Notes under the pieces: generated by a model
What the model was told of the DNA's origin: nothing
What the model saw: the letters and a program-made list of their open reading frames with translations, nothing else
Database searches by the model: none
Part shown: positions 9,179 through 17,427 of the stretch, one piece after another
Layout of the letters: every line of letters starts with the position of its first letter
How positions within the stretch are numbered: the stretch's first letter is position 1
Assembly: GCF_018531495.1 (NCBI RefSeq)
Contig: NZ_JAHDTI010000002.1
Location: forward strand, 1,054,001-1,118,000
Length of the DNA: 64,000 nt
Source: Nonomuraea sediminis
GTDB lineage: Bacteria; Actinomycetota; Actinomycetes; Streptosporangiales; Streptosporangiaceae
Direction: 5' to 3'
Program-made: the position numbers and the translations under genes

Positions 9179-11533
9179 TCACCGGCTCCTGGGGAAGACG
9201 CGGCCGAGAGCCGAGGCGAAGGCCGGGCGCCCGCGCCCGTCAGGCTCCAGGAAGTGCACGTACTGGTCGCCGCCGTCGACGGCGAACGTCTGCGCGTTCA
9301 CCGGGGTCAGGCGCAGTGCCTCGGGAGGGGGCGGCGGGTTGTCCGCCAGGTCGGTGCGCAAGGTGGCCAGGAGCCCGGCACCGTCCGCGGTCACCTCCAT
9401 CGTGGCCAGGGCGCCGTCGTAGAAACCCGCGTAGGCGGCCAGATCGAGCGCGGGAGGCTCCTGCGACCTGTCGACCGGGTCGGCGACGACGGCACCGGTG
9501 CGCTCCAGGAGCACCTGGTCCACCACCCGCTGCCCGAGAGCGCCGCCGCCGGCGCTGTTGGTCAGGACGACGACCGCCACGCCTGCCTCGGGCACCACGT
9601 CCAGAGCCGACACCTGCCCGAGCGTCGTCCCGCCGTGCCCGACCACCCTGCGACCGTCGGCGAGCCTGCGCAGGGCCCAGCCCAGCCCCCACCCGTAGGT
9701 GCCCCGCATCGGGGGGATGGCGACCTGCTCTTCCCACATCCGCTCGGCCCGCTCGAGGTTGGCCAGGTGGTGTCTGACGAACCGCAGGACGTCCTCGGCG
9801 GTCGACACGGTGATGGACCCGGACGGAGCGCACCACGGCTGTTCGAGATAGACGGGGGCGACCCTGATCTTGCCTGTGACCGGGTCGGGGACATGGCCGA
9901 CGGCCGCGCGCCTGAGCAGGATCTCCTCCGGACGGAACAGCATGCTGTCGGCGCCGATCGGCTCCGCGATCCGCTCGCGCACGGCCCGGTCGTACGGCAG
10001 GCCCGTCAGACGCTCGACGACCCTGCCGAGCAGGATCATGCCGCTGTTGGAGTACGACCACATCCGCCCCACCGGGTGGAGCTGAGGAACGTCGGCGAGC
10101 TGGGCCACGTAGCGCGCGATGTTGTCCGCTCCCCAGCCGAGATCGCCGTTGCCCGGGAAGTCGCCGAGGAACCCGCCTCGATGGCTCAGGAGATGGCGGA
10201 TGGTCACCGAGGACGCGTCGGCATGGCGGAGCCGGAACTCCGGCACGTAGTCGGTCACGGGCGCGTCCAGCTTGATCAGACCCTCGTCGACGAGCTGCAT
10301 GATCAGTTCGGCGGTGAGCAGCTTGGTGTTGGAGCCGATCTGGAAGACGGTGTCCGCCGTGACCTCGACCCCGGTGTCCAGGTTCGCGATTCCCGCCGTG
10401 TACGTCGTGATCTTCTCGCCGTCCAGGATGCCGACGCTCACGCCTGGCACGCCGTACCGTTGCGTCAGCGACTCCAGCAGAGCCCGCATCCGGGGGCGCG
10501 GGGGCCTTCGACGGTCGCGGGCCCGGTCCAGCCGTTCCTGGGCGGACAGCGTGGCCGCGGCCAGTGAGGTGAGGCCGTGTGCGTCGGCCATGGCGTAGAC
10601 GTCGCTCAGCGTCCGGCCGATGCCGAGGACGCGCTCCCGCACCTCGGCCGGCGAGCGGCCCATCAGGTCGGCCGTCGCCGCGTGGATGACTCCGCCCGCA
10701 CCGACCAGGAAGTCGGGGGCCCAGAGGATCCCGCGGGCGGCGAGGAGGTCGGCCACGTCGTCGCCGGCGAGCTGGTTGTCAGCGGGACCGACGATGGCGG
10801 CACAGCGCAGCGCGGCGACGTCGTCCCGGCCGACGGCAGGACCGACGGCGGCGGGGACGAGGAGGTCGGCCTCGGTCGCCAGCACCTCCGCTCCCGGCTC
10901 GGCCCACCAGGCGCCGAGCTCTGCCGCCAGTTCCCGCTTGGCGGGGTCGACGTCGGAGAGGACGAGGTGGGCGCCCTCGGCTGCGAGCCGTCGCGCGAGC
11001 CGCCCGCCCACCTGCCCGATCCCCATGATCGCGATCCGGCGCCCGGCTGGGTCGGGCGTGCCGTACAGCCTTCTCAAGGTCGCGCTGATCGCGGCGTGCG
11101 TGCCCGCGGCGGTGGGTTCCTCCCCGTTTCCCCCGTGCGTGACGTGGCCGGTGCGTTCCCTGACCACGAGCATGTCCTCGGCCGTCGTCCCGACGTCCTC
11201 CCCGGTGCGGTAGGCGCCGTCGAGGGACTCGACGACGTCACCGAGATCGAGCAGGGCCGCCCGGCGGGTGACCGCCGTGAGCTCCTCGCCCTCGCCGAGA
11301 GCGATGACGGCCTTCCCGCCGCCCAGCTCCAGCCCCGCCAGGGCTGCCTTCCAGGTCATCGCCCGCGAGAGCCGGAGCACGTCCTCCAGCCCGTCCCGCC
11401 AGTCGGGATAACGCCACAGCCTGCATCCGCCGGCCGCCGTCCCGAGCGCGGTCGAGTGCACCGCCACGATGATCGTCGCGCCGGACCTGGTCCCCGTGCG
11501 GACCACCACCTGCTCATGCTCCGGTGCCGTCAC
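9179..11533 (-). CDS. Leucine-dehydrogenase-like / PBP4*-like serine hydrolase fusion
   Basis: One uninterrupted 784-codon frame joins two enzymes. Residues 1-348 are a Glu/Leu/Phe/Val dehydrogenase: MTWKAALAGLELGGGK carries the two conserved lysines and the NAD site is GIGQVGG. Residues 349-784 are a class C beta-lactamase/D-aminopeptidase-like hydrolase with SNTK (Ser401, Lys404), YSN (494-496) and a late HGG. The junction is Arg/Pro-rich (DRRRPPRPR). An internal ATG at 10489 has no convincing ribosome site, which argues for a real fusion. GTG at 11533 has GGAGG 8 nt upstream. No signal peptide is seen, so the hydrolase should be cytosolic. It could be co-transcribed with the importer 117 bp downstream. 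Confidence 0.82.
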   Translation of the reverse strand: MTAPEHEQVVVRTGTRSGATIIVAVHSTALGTAAGGCRLWRYPDWRDGLEDVLRLSRAMTWKAALAGLELGGGKAVIALGEGEELTAVTRRAALLDLGDVVESLDGAYRTGEDVGTTAEDMLVVRERTGHVTHGGNGEEPTAAGTHAAISATLRRLYGTPDPAGRRIAIMGIGQVGGRLARRLAAEGAHLVLSDVDPAKRELAAELGAWWAEPGAEVLATEADLLVPAAVGPAVGRDDVAALRCAAIVGPADNQLAGDDVADLLAARGILWAPDFLVGAGGVIHAATADLMGRSPAEVRERVLGIGRTLSDVYAMADAHGLTSLAAATLSAQERLDRARDRRRPPRPRMRALLESLTQRYGVPGVSVGILDGEKITTYTAGIANLDTGVEVTADTVFQIGSNTKLLTAELIMQLVDEGLIKLDAPVTDYVPEFRLRHADASSVTIRHLLSHRGGFLGDFPGNGDLGWGADNIARYVAQLADVPQLHPVGRMWSYSNSGMILLGRVVERLTGLPYDRAVRERIAEPIGADSMLFRPEEILLRRAAVGHVPDPVTGKIRVAPVYLEQPWCAPSGSITVSTAEDVLRFVRHHLANLERAERMWEEQVAIPPMRGTYGWGLGWALRRLADGRRVVGHGGTTLGQVSALDVVPEAGVAVVVLTNSAGGGALGQRVVDQVLLERTGAVVADPVDRSQEPPALDLAAYAGFYDGALATMEVTADGAGLLATLRTDLADNPPPPPEALRLTPVNAQTFAVDGGDQYVHFLEPDGRGRPAFASALGRVFPRSR

Positions 11534-11665
11534 CGGCCTCACCTCCGCGGCCAGCTTGTACGGCAGGCCGGGCCCGATTCCTGTCCCGGCGGTACGAAGC
11601 CGCGCGAGCGGGTTCGTGGGCGCACACGATGTGCCGGTCACGGCATGCCGCGAAGACTCCACGCC

Positions 11666-12016
11666 ATGACCGAGCGTGAGCTGGCCCTGGCCTACTACGA
11701 GGCCGTGGACGCGGCGGACCACGACCGCCTGCTGTCGATGTTCCATCCCCGAGTGATCTACCGACGTGGCGGCTACCCTCCGATCGAGGGCGTGGACGCG
11801 CTGCGCGACTTCTACGAGAACGTCCGGATGATCGAGCGGGGAACGCACGCCCTGGACGCGATCGTGTGCGAGGCGGACCAGGTGGCGGTCCGCGGCGGGT
11901 TCACGGGCGTGTCGCGCGACGGGCGGGCGCTGTCGGCCGAGTGGGCGGACTTCCTGACCTTCGATCACGGCCTGATCCGCGACCGCGTCACCTACTTCCT
12001 CGCCCCGGGGGTGTGA
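11666..12016 (+). CDS. NTF2-like / SnoaL-type small protein
   Basis: This 116-residue protein has the cone-fold pattern of the SnoaL/ketosteroid-isomerase-like group: ALAYYEAVDAADHDRLLSMFHP at the N-terminus and the closing strand WADFLTFDHGLIRDRVTYF. Such proteins are small isomerases, hydrolases or binding proteins, and the sequence does not say which. Its stop overlaps the GTG of the following leucine dehydrogenase, so the two are translationally coupled. It is divergent from the fusion gene, with a shared 132-bp promoter region. ATG at 11645 is an alternative start. Neither start has a strong ribosome site. Confidence 0.72.
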   Translation: MTERELALAYYEAVDAADHDRLLSMFHPRVIYRRGGYPPIEGVDALRDFYENVRMIERGTHALDAIVCEADQVAVRGGFTGVSRDGRALSAEWADFLTFDHGLIRDRVTYFLAPGV

Positions 12017-13077
12017 GCGTGTTCGATCTCATCCGGGAGGGCGGTCACGAGCTGGCGATGCTCTGCCACGACGCGGAGAGCGGGCTGCGCGCCGTCATCG
12101 CCATCCACGACACCACACTCGGACCGGCGCTGGGCGGTGTCCGCATCGCCCCCTACGCGACCGACGAGGACGCCGTTCGAGACGCCCTCCGGCTGGCCAA
12201 GGCCATGACCTACAAGGCGTCGCTGGCCGGGCTCAACCTCGGCGGCGGCAAGAGCGTGATCATCGCGGACCCCGCCAGGGACAAGAGCGAGGCGCTGCTG
12301 CGCTCGATGGGGCGCTACGTCCAGGTGCTGGGCGGCCGCTACATCCCCGGTGTCGACAGCGGCACCACCCAGGACGACCTCAGGGTGCTGGCACTGGAAG
12401 CCGACCGGGTCTCATGCGTGGGCGCCGACCCGTCGCCGTTCACCGCCGCCGGCGTCCACGCCGCCATCCACGCCGCGATGCGCCACCTGCACGGCAGCCC
12501 CGAGCTGACCGGACGGCGGGTCGCGGTGCAGGGAGTGGGCCACGTCGGAGCCGCCCTGGCTGGCCTGCTGGCCAGGGACGGGGCCGAACTCGTCCTCAGC
12601 GATGCGCGCATGGACCTCGCCGAGGCCGTGGCAGGACAGCTGGGCGCGCGCACGGTCGAGCCTGACCAGATCGCGGCGGTGGCGTGTGACGTCTTCGCGC
12701 CGTGTGCTCTGGGAGGCGCGATCGACGACGCCGTCTTGGGCGCGCTCGACGCCGCCGTGGTCGCCGGTGCGGCCAACAACGTCCTGGCCGAGCCGTACCA
12801 CGGCGTGGAGCTGCATCGCCGAGGCGTGCTTTACGCTCCGGACTACTGCGCCAACGCCGGCGGCATCATCCTGCTGGCCGAGGAGTTGCTCGGCCACGAC
12901 GCGGCCACCGCCGAGCGGCGCGTCCGGGGCATCGCCGACACCCTGGACAGGATCTGGCGGCGGTCCCGCGTGGAGGATCTGCCGCCGGAATCGATCGCCG
13001 ACCGCATGGCCGAGGAGCGGATCTCGGCGATCCGGCGGCTCGGACCGCCGCCGGTGCCGCAGCGCGGAACCTACTGA
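12013..13077 (+). CDS. Leucine/valine dehydrogenase (Glu/Leu/Phe/Val dehydrogenase family)
   Basis: This 354-residue NAD-dependent amino-acid dehydrogenase should convert a branched-chain or related L-amino acid to the 2-oxo acid and ammonia. Visible motifs are AMTYKASLAGLNLGGGKSVI with the substrate and catalytic lysines, VDSGTTQDDL, the dinucleotide site GVGHVG and the closing motif YAPDYCANAGGII. It is the stand-alone counterpart of the dehydrogenase half of the nearby fusion. GTG at 12013 overlaps the preceding stop, and GTG at 12019 is an alternative. The gene ends exactly where the convergent beta-lactamase-like gene ends. Confidence 0.9.
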   Translation: MSVFDLIREGGHELAMLCHDAESGLRAVIAIHDTTLGPALGGVRIAPYATDEDAVRDALRLAKAMTYKASLAGLNLGGGKSVIIADPARDKSEALLRSMGRYVQVLGGRYIPGVDSGTTQDDLRVLALEADRVSCVGADPSPFTAAGVHAAIHAAMRHLHGSPELTGRRVAVQGVGHVGAALAGLLARDGAELVLSDARMDLAEAVAGQLGARTVEPDQIAAVACDVFAPCALGGAIDDAVLGALDAAVVAGAANNVLAEPYHGVELHRRGVLYAPDYCANAGGIILLAEELLGHDAATAERRVRGIADTLDRIWRRSRVEDLPPESIADRMAEERISAIRRLGPPPVPQRGTY

Positions 13078-13956
13078 TCAGCGCCTGGAGACCAGCCACC
13101 GGGTCGCCAGGCGCGCGGCCAGTCCCATGGCCCGGTCGATGTCGGGGCGGTTCTGCTGATGGTCGCGCGCCCTGGTGAAGATCGCCAGGGCCATCTGGCT
13201 GCCGTCGGGGAGCGTGACGACCCCGGCCTCGTTCCGTACGGCGGGCAGCGTTCCCGTCTTGCCCGCCCACTCGTATCCATCGGGGAAGCCCGAGGCGATG
13301 CGGTGGGGCCACACCTGCAGCCCCATCACCCGGCGAACCTCGGCGCAGGCGTCGGCCGGTGCCGCCTGGTCGCGCCAGATCCCCGACAGCAACGTGACGA
13401 TCTCCAGCGGCGTGCTGCTGCACGTCCTGACCGGATCCAGCGCCGTCAGCCGGTCGACCACCTCGGCGTGAACGGCGGAGAGCTCGCCCCCGGCGGCCTC
13501 CACCGCGGGGCCGAGCTCACGCATGAGGGATCCCACGATCTCGCGGGTCCCACTCGTGATCACCGTCTCCCGCAGGCCCACGGCCTCGATCACCTCCGCC
13601 ACGCGGGCGACTCCGCCCAGCCGCTCCAGCACCACGTCGGTGGCGGTGTTGTCGCTCACGGTGATCGTCTGCATCGCGAGGTCGCGAAGCGACAGCTCCA
13701 CCGGGTCCGTGAACACCGACAACCCGGTAGGTCCTGGGACACGCTCCTCCGGGGCGACCGTGACCCGCTCGGCCGGATCGAGCCGCCCGGAGGAGACGCC
13801 CTCGGCGTAGGCCAGCATGACGGCGATCTTGAAGACGGAGGCGAGCACGACCCGGCGGTCCGCGTTGACGCCGACACCCTCCTCGGTGGCCAGGTCCAGC
13901 GCGTACATCGACACCTCGGCGCCCACCTCGTCGAACAGCTCGGTGATCTCGCGCAC
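13078..13956 (-). CDS. Class A beta-lactamase-like serine hydrolase
   Basis: This 292-residue protein has three class A active-site elements: SVFK (Ser40-Lys43), SDN (101-103) and KTG (233-235). The Ser-to-SDN spacing is canonical. I do not find the ExxLN omega-loop motif that holds the deacylating glutamate (Glu166) of true class A enzymes. There is no signal peptide, unlike secreted beta-lactamases. It may therefore hydrolyse another amide or ester inside the cell. GTG at 13956 begins 1 nt after the stop of the upstream PBP4*-like gene, so the two are co-transcribed. Confidence 0.78.
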   Translation of the reverse strand: MREITELFDEVGAEVSMYALDLATEEGVGVNADRRVVLASVFKIAVMLAYAEGVSSGRLDPAERVTVAPEERVPGPTGLSVFTDPVELSLRDLAMQTITVSDNTATDVVLERLGGVARVAEVIEAVGLRETVITSGTREIVGSLMRELGPAVEAAGGELSAVHAEVVDRLTALDPVRTCSSTPLEIVTLLSGIWRDQAAPADACAEVRRVMGLQVWPHRIASGFPDGYEWAGKTGTLPAVRNEAGVVTLPDGSQMALAIFTRARDHQQNRPDIDRAMGLAARLATRWLVSRR

Positions 13957-13957
13957 C

Positions 13958-15325
13958 TCAGCCCCCGATCCTGCGCAGCGCGCGCCCGTTGCAGTGCACG
14001 TAGCGGCTGCCGTCGGCAAGGCGCAGGAAGACCACGGCCTGCCAGTCGCCCGATCCGAGGTGCCTGGCGACGTAGACGTCGCCGGCGGAATGCACCAGCG
14101 GTCCCGTGAACCGCGTTCCTCCGAGGTTCTCGGCGGCCAGGCTGCCCAGGGTGAGCGTGAGCTCCAGTGCGTCCTCGTCCCTCTCCGCCACCTCCATGCC
14201 GACGTTGACGCTGTCGTACCTGCCGAGCCACTGCCGGGCATCGGCCGGCAGCGGCCCGCCTGAGGGGGCCGGTCCCGCCGGGGCCGTGGCTCCCGCCAGC
14301 GAGGAGAAGATCTCGGCGAACAGGGCGTCGCCCGCTCTGCCGAACTCGCCGCCGTTGGCCACGAGAGCCACGGCGAGGTCGGCGTCCGGGGCGAAGCGCA
14401 TCATGCTGCCCTGCCCGACGTTGCTGCCGTCGTGACCCGCGACGGTCAGGCCGCCCCAGCCGGCGATCATCAGACCCAGCCCCCAGTGCTCGGCCAGCGA
14501 GGTGTCAGGCACGCGAACCTGCGGGGTCCGCATCATGCGCGCGCTGTCACGGCTGAGGACCCGCGTGCCGTTGATGGGCGACACGCCGTCGGCGGCCAGC
14601 ATCGCGGCGAAGGCCACCACGTCCGGCGCGCTCGCCGTGAGCCCGCCTGCCGGGGTCATCGACCGCCGGTACTCCCACGCGGGCGCCGGCACCGCCGTCC
14701 CGTCGGGGCCGGGCACGTGACCGTAGGCGGCCCTGTGGCGCAGCACCTCCTCGGGCAGGCCCGCCGTGTGCTCGACACCCAGGGGGTCGAGCACGTACCG
14801 CCGCATCGCCGCCTCGAACGTACCGCCGGTGACCTGCTCGACCACCCTGCCCGCGATCGCGTAACCGCTGTTGCAGTACGACATGATCGCGCCCATGGGA
14901 TGGGCCTGCCGCAGCGCGGCGCAGGATTCCACGTACCGTTCCAGGGCGTCGTCGCCGCGGCCGGTGTCCAGGAAGTGGTCCCCGTCGATGCCGGAGGTGT
15001 GGCTGAGCAGGTGCCGGAGCGTCACGGCCTTCGACACCTCCGGATCGGCGACCTGGAAGGCGGGCAGGTACGTCCGGACGGGCTCGTCGAGGGCGACGAG
15101 CCCCTCTTCCACGAGCTTGAGCACCAGGGCGGCCGTGTACGCCTTGCCCACCGAACCCAGCTGGAAGACCGAGTCGGCGGTCGTGGTCACCCCGGTCGCC
15201 AGATGGAGGACTCCCGTGGCCACCGTGAGCCCCTCCCCACGGTGACGAACGGACAGCACGGCCCCCGGCACCCCGTGCTCAGCCGTCAAGCGGTCCAGCC
15301 GGGCCTGCCAATGCTCCTGATCCAT
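13958..15325 (-). CDS. PBP4*-like serine hydrolase (class C beta-lactamase fold)
   Basis: This 455-residue protein has the class C/DD-peptidase motifs SVGK (Ser58-Lys61), YCN (150-152) and HDG in place of KTG. A C-terminal lipocalin-like extension of about 100 residues ends in WQAVVFLRLADG. Related proteins include D-aminopeptidases, esterases and penicillin-binding proteins. ATG at 15325 is chosen for AGGGAG about 5 nt upstream. There is no export signal. It resembles the hydrolase half of the nearby fusion and is first of a two-gene operon with the class A-like gene. Confidence 0.85.
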   Translation of the reverse strand: MDQEHWQARLDRLTAEHGVPGAVLSVRHRGEGLTVATGVLHLATGVTTTADSVFQLGSVGKAYTAALVLKLVEEGLVALDEPVRTYLPAFQVADPEVSKAVTLRHLLSHTSGIDGDHFLDTGRGDDALERYVESCAALRQAHPMGAIMSYCNSGYAIAGRVVEQVTGGTFEAAMRRYVLDPLGVEHTAGLPEEVLRHRAAYGHVPGPDGTAVPAPAWEYRRSMTPAGGLTASAPDVVAFAAMLAADGVSPINGTRVLSRDSARMMRTPQVRVPDTSLAEHWGLGLMIAGWGGLTVAGHDGSNVGQGSMMRFAPDADLAVALVANGGEFGRAGDALFAEIFSSLAGATAPAGPAPSGGPLPADARQWLGRYDSVNVGMEVAERDEDALELTLTLGSLAAENLGGTRFTGPLVHSAGDVYVARHLGSGDWQAVVFLRLADGSRYVHCNGRALRRIGG

Positions 15326-15473
15326 GGATGCTCCCTTCACCAGCGATGAACGCAGCCTCCACTTCCCGGCCCGGCCGCTCCTCGTGAGCCGACGAGAGAA
15401 TCAGCGACAAGAGTCGTACGCGAGAACAAACCAGCCCCCTCAACAGGCACGACCCGGGTGGAGTGGTTGACGC

Positions 15474-16001
15474 CTACCCCATCGGGTGGTCGCCGCGTAG
15501 CCAGTCGGCCAGGGCGAGGTAGTCGGTGTCGGTGAGTCCTGTGGTGGCGTCCACGCGATGGAGGAGCGCCCGCCCCGGGTGGTGGGCGGCGACCCAGGTG
15601 TGATCGGCTGTGGTGATCTCGTCGTCGACCCAGGCGAAGTCCCGTCCCGCTGCCCGTTCGACGAGGCTGCGGGTCTTCCAGTGCATCCCTGTTCGCGCGT
15701 CCTGGTCGTCGGCGGCCGAGGGCTCACTCCAGGTCACGACCTCCAGCCGGGGCAGACCGATGCGCGGACTGACGTAGTCGTTGGCGTCGGCCATCCAGGT
15801 CGTCGCCCAGACCAGCTCGCACGGCAGCGCCATCAGCCGGGGACCGTGCGAGGGATCGAGCCTGGCCAGGAGCGGATTCGAACCGACCTCGTACGGTTCG
15901 GAACGACTGAGCTGGTGAGTCGCGTGTCGCGTCCCGCCGAACGGGATCAGTGGGCCATCGACATCCAGGAAGAGCAGGGGGAGCCGCGCCGAGCCGATCA
16001 C
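15474..16001 (-). CDS. HAD-like hydrolase domain protein
   Basis: The 175-residue protein opens with LPLLFLDVDGPLIPFG, the HAD motif I DxDG context, and has a later acidic motif FAWVDDEI that fits motif IV. The family is common in actinomycetes as an uncharacterised HAD protein. GTG at 16001 places motif I close to the N-terminus. No clear ribosome site is visible and longer starts to 16112 are possible. It stands alone between the hydrolase operon and a secreted-protein gene. Confidence 0.6.
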   Translation of the reverse strand: MIGSARLPLLFLDVDGPLIPFGGTRHATHQLSRSEPYEVGSNPLLARLDPSHGPRLMALPCELVWATTWMADANDYVSPRIGLPRLEVVTWSEPSAADDQDARTGMHWKTRSLVERAAGRDFAWVDDEITTADHTWVAAHHPGRALLHRVDATTGLTDTDYLALADWLRGDHPMG

Positions 16002-16210
16002 AAATCGCACGATAACGCTCCGAAGCCGCGGCCGCTTCGCCTCCCGCTGCACCGCCAGCCCGGCCGCGGACCTCGACCTGTTCATCCAGGCCGCGGAACT
16101 CGTGGTCACCACTCAGTTCGGCTGCTGCAAGCTCCGCGTCGGCCTCGCCGACTCATGGAGCTGCTGGAGTCGCGCGGAGTAGTCGGCCCCGGCGAACACG
16201 CACGCCCTGG

Positions 16211-16843
16211 TCATTCGGTACGGATGTCCTGCTTGACCACGGCGGACACCTGCGTCGCCGTCATCTGGATGTTGACCGCCCGCGCGGTCCAGCCCGGGGC
16301 GCTCGTCCTGCACGACAAGACGATGGTTCCGGGCTCCGTCAGGGTGAAGGCGTGCTGCATGCTGTAGTACGCCTGCCGCGGCACGAGCACGTTGAAGATC
16401 GTGTAATGGTCCGTCTCGGGGTCGCCGGGCGGGTAGTTGGCCGCGAGCTTGCAGTTCGCCTCGTGGACGTCGTTGTCGTAGTCGTTGCGCAGCGCGAAGT
16501 ACGCGGTCATCACGTAGGAGCCCGCGGGCACCGTCAGCTTGGCGATCGGTTTGAGGATGTTCTGGAACTCGGGGACGTAGTTGCTGCTCGGCGGGTTACC
16601 GCTGGTCTCGTATCCCTGGTAGACCGTGCTGACGCCCGCGGGCCCCTGGGCGTTCCAGTCGATCGGCCGTTCCGCTCGCGGCAGGCACTTCTGCCCGGCG
16701 GCTGGATCGATCACGCGCAGGTTTCCGAACGCCACGCCCGCGCACCCGTGGATCTCTCCGTCCGCGGTGTCGGCGACCGCCGAGCTCACCGTCAGGCCCA
16801 GGAGAAGGGCGGCTGTGCCTAATGTCAGGTATGCACGTCTCAT
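16211..16843 (-). CDS. Secreted protein of unknown function
   Basis: This 210-residue protein has a Sec signal peptide (MRRAYLTLGTAALLLGLTVSSAVA, cleavage near 24). The mature part contains GEIHGCAGV, LRVIDPAAGQKCLP and IDWNAQGPAG, the small Cys-containing module often seen at the N-terminus of actinomycete secreted proteins. The rest is a beta-rich domain with two more cysteines (EANCKLA and VLSCRTS). No catalytic motif is recognised. The function is unknown and it is predicted to be extracellular. Confidence 0.65.
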   Translation of the reverse strand: MRRAYLTLGTAALLLGLTVSSAVADTADGEIHGCAGVAFGNLRVIDPAAGQKCLPRAERPIDWNAQGPAGVSTVYQGYETSGNPPSSNYVPEFQNILKPIAKLTVPAGSYVMTAYFALRNDYDNDVHEANCKLAANYPPGDPETDHYTIFNVLVPRQAYYSMQHAFTLTEPGTIVLSCRTSAPGWTARAVNIQMTATQVSAVVKQDIRTE

Positions 16844-17148
16844 GCGAAAGATCGTGCTTCCCGAGATCGGCGAGCACCTGAGTAGGCCCTACTCAATCGC
16901 GCGACCACGCCGCCGGCCGATCCGCACGCAGATCAACCGCCGGCGGGCGCGCGCCACACCTGGTTCCCAGCCCGACGGTTCCTCGGACTCGAAGTCGTTG
17001 CGCAGGCTATCGGCGAGGATGCGCTGGGCGGTCAGCCGCACGGCCCCGGTGGAACCCGTGGTGTGGCTGGGAGGCCGCGCCCCCACCGCGCGGCGCTCCC
17101 AGCCCCTGCGGTCGCCGATCCCCGAGGCCAGTTCACAAGCAACCGGCC
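16844..17148. other. Intergenic stretch without a recognised gene
   Basis: About 300 bp lie between the secreted-protein start and the GntR remnant. A short minus-strand frame is present but matches no family I know and has no ribosome site. Nothing else is seen. Confidence 0.5.
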
Positions 17149-17418
17149 GACCTGATTCGCACCGACATCGCCGCAGGCCGCCTCAAGCCGGGCGACCCCA
17201 TCCCCTCCGAGTCCCGGTTGGTCGAGATCCACGGTCTCGGGCAGCCGGCCGTACGGCAGGCACTGTGGGTGCTGCGCGGCGGCCGGTGGGCAGCGCAAAC
17301 GGGCTCGGGGAGCCGGCCGTACGGCAGGCACTGTGGGTGCTGCGCGGTGGTCGGCGGGCAGCGCGAGCCGTACCACGTGGTGTGGCGACCGCTACACGCT
17401 GGAGTACCGACAGCTGAG
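17149..17418 (+). pseudogene. GntR-family regulator remnant
   Basis: The frame from 17149 reads a near-complete GntR winged helix (DLIRTDIAAGRLKPGD, PSESRLVE, then QPAVRQALWVLRGG). It then breaks because a 68-bp segment carrying the recognition helix is duplicated in tandem, which shifts the frame. The repeated helix (EPAVRQALWVLRGG) reads on in another frame to a stop. There is no start codon or effector domain. It sits just beyond the end of the alkylsulfatase gene and may be the relic of a regulator. Confidence 0.6.
17236..17364. repeat. Imperfect 68-bp tandem duplication
   Basis: Positions 17236-17296 and 17304-17364 match over 61 bp with only a few differences, at an offset of 68 bp. 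The offset is not a multiple of three, so the duplication disrupts the GntR frame it lies in. Confidence 0.9.
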
Positions 17419-17427
17419 TTGAGAACC

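Noticed and set aside
9179..11968. Longer version of the dehydrogenase-hydrolase fusion starting at 11968
   Set aside because: The first 145 codons lie antisense to the NTF2-like gene and have no similarity to dehydrogenases. GTG 11533 has a proper ribosome site.
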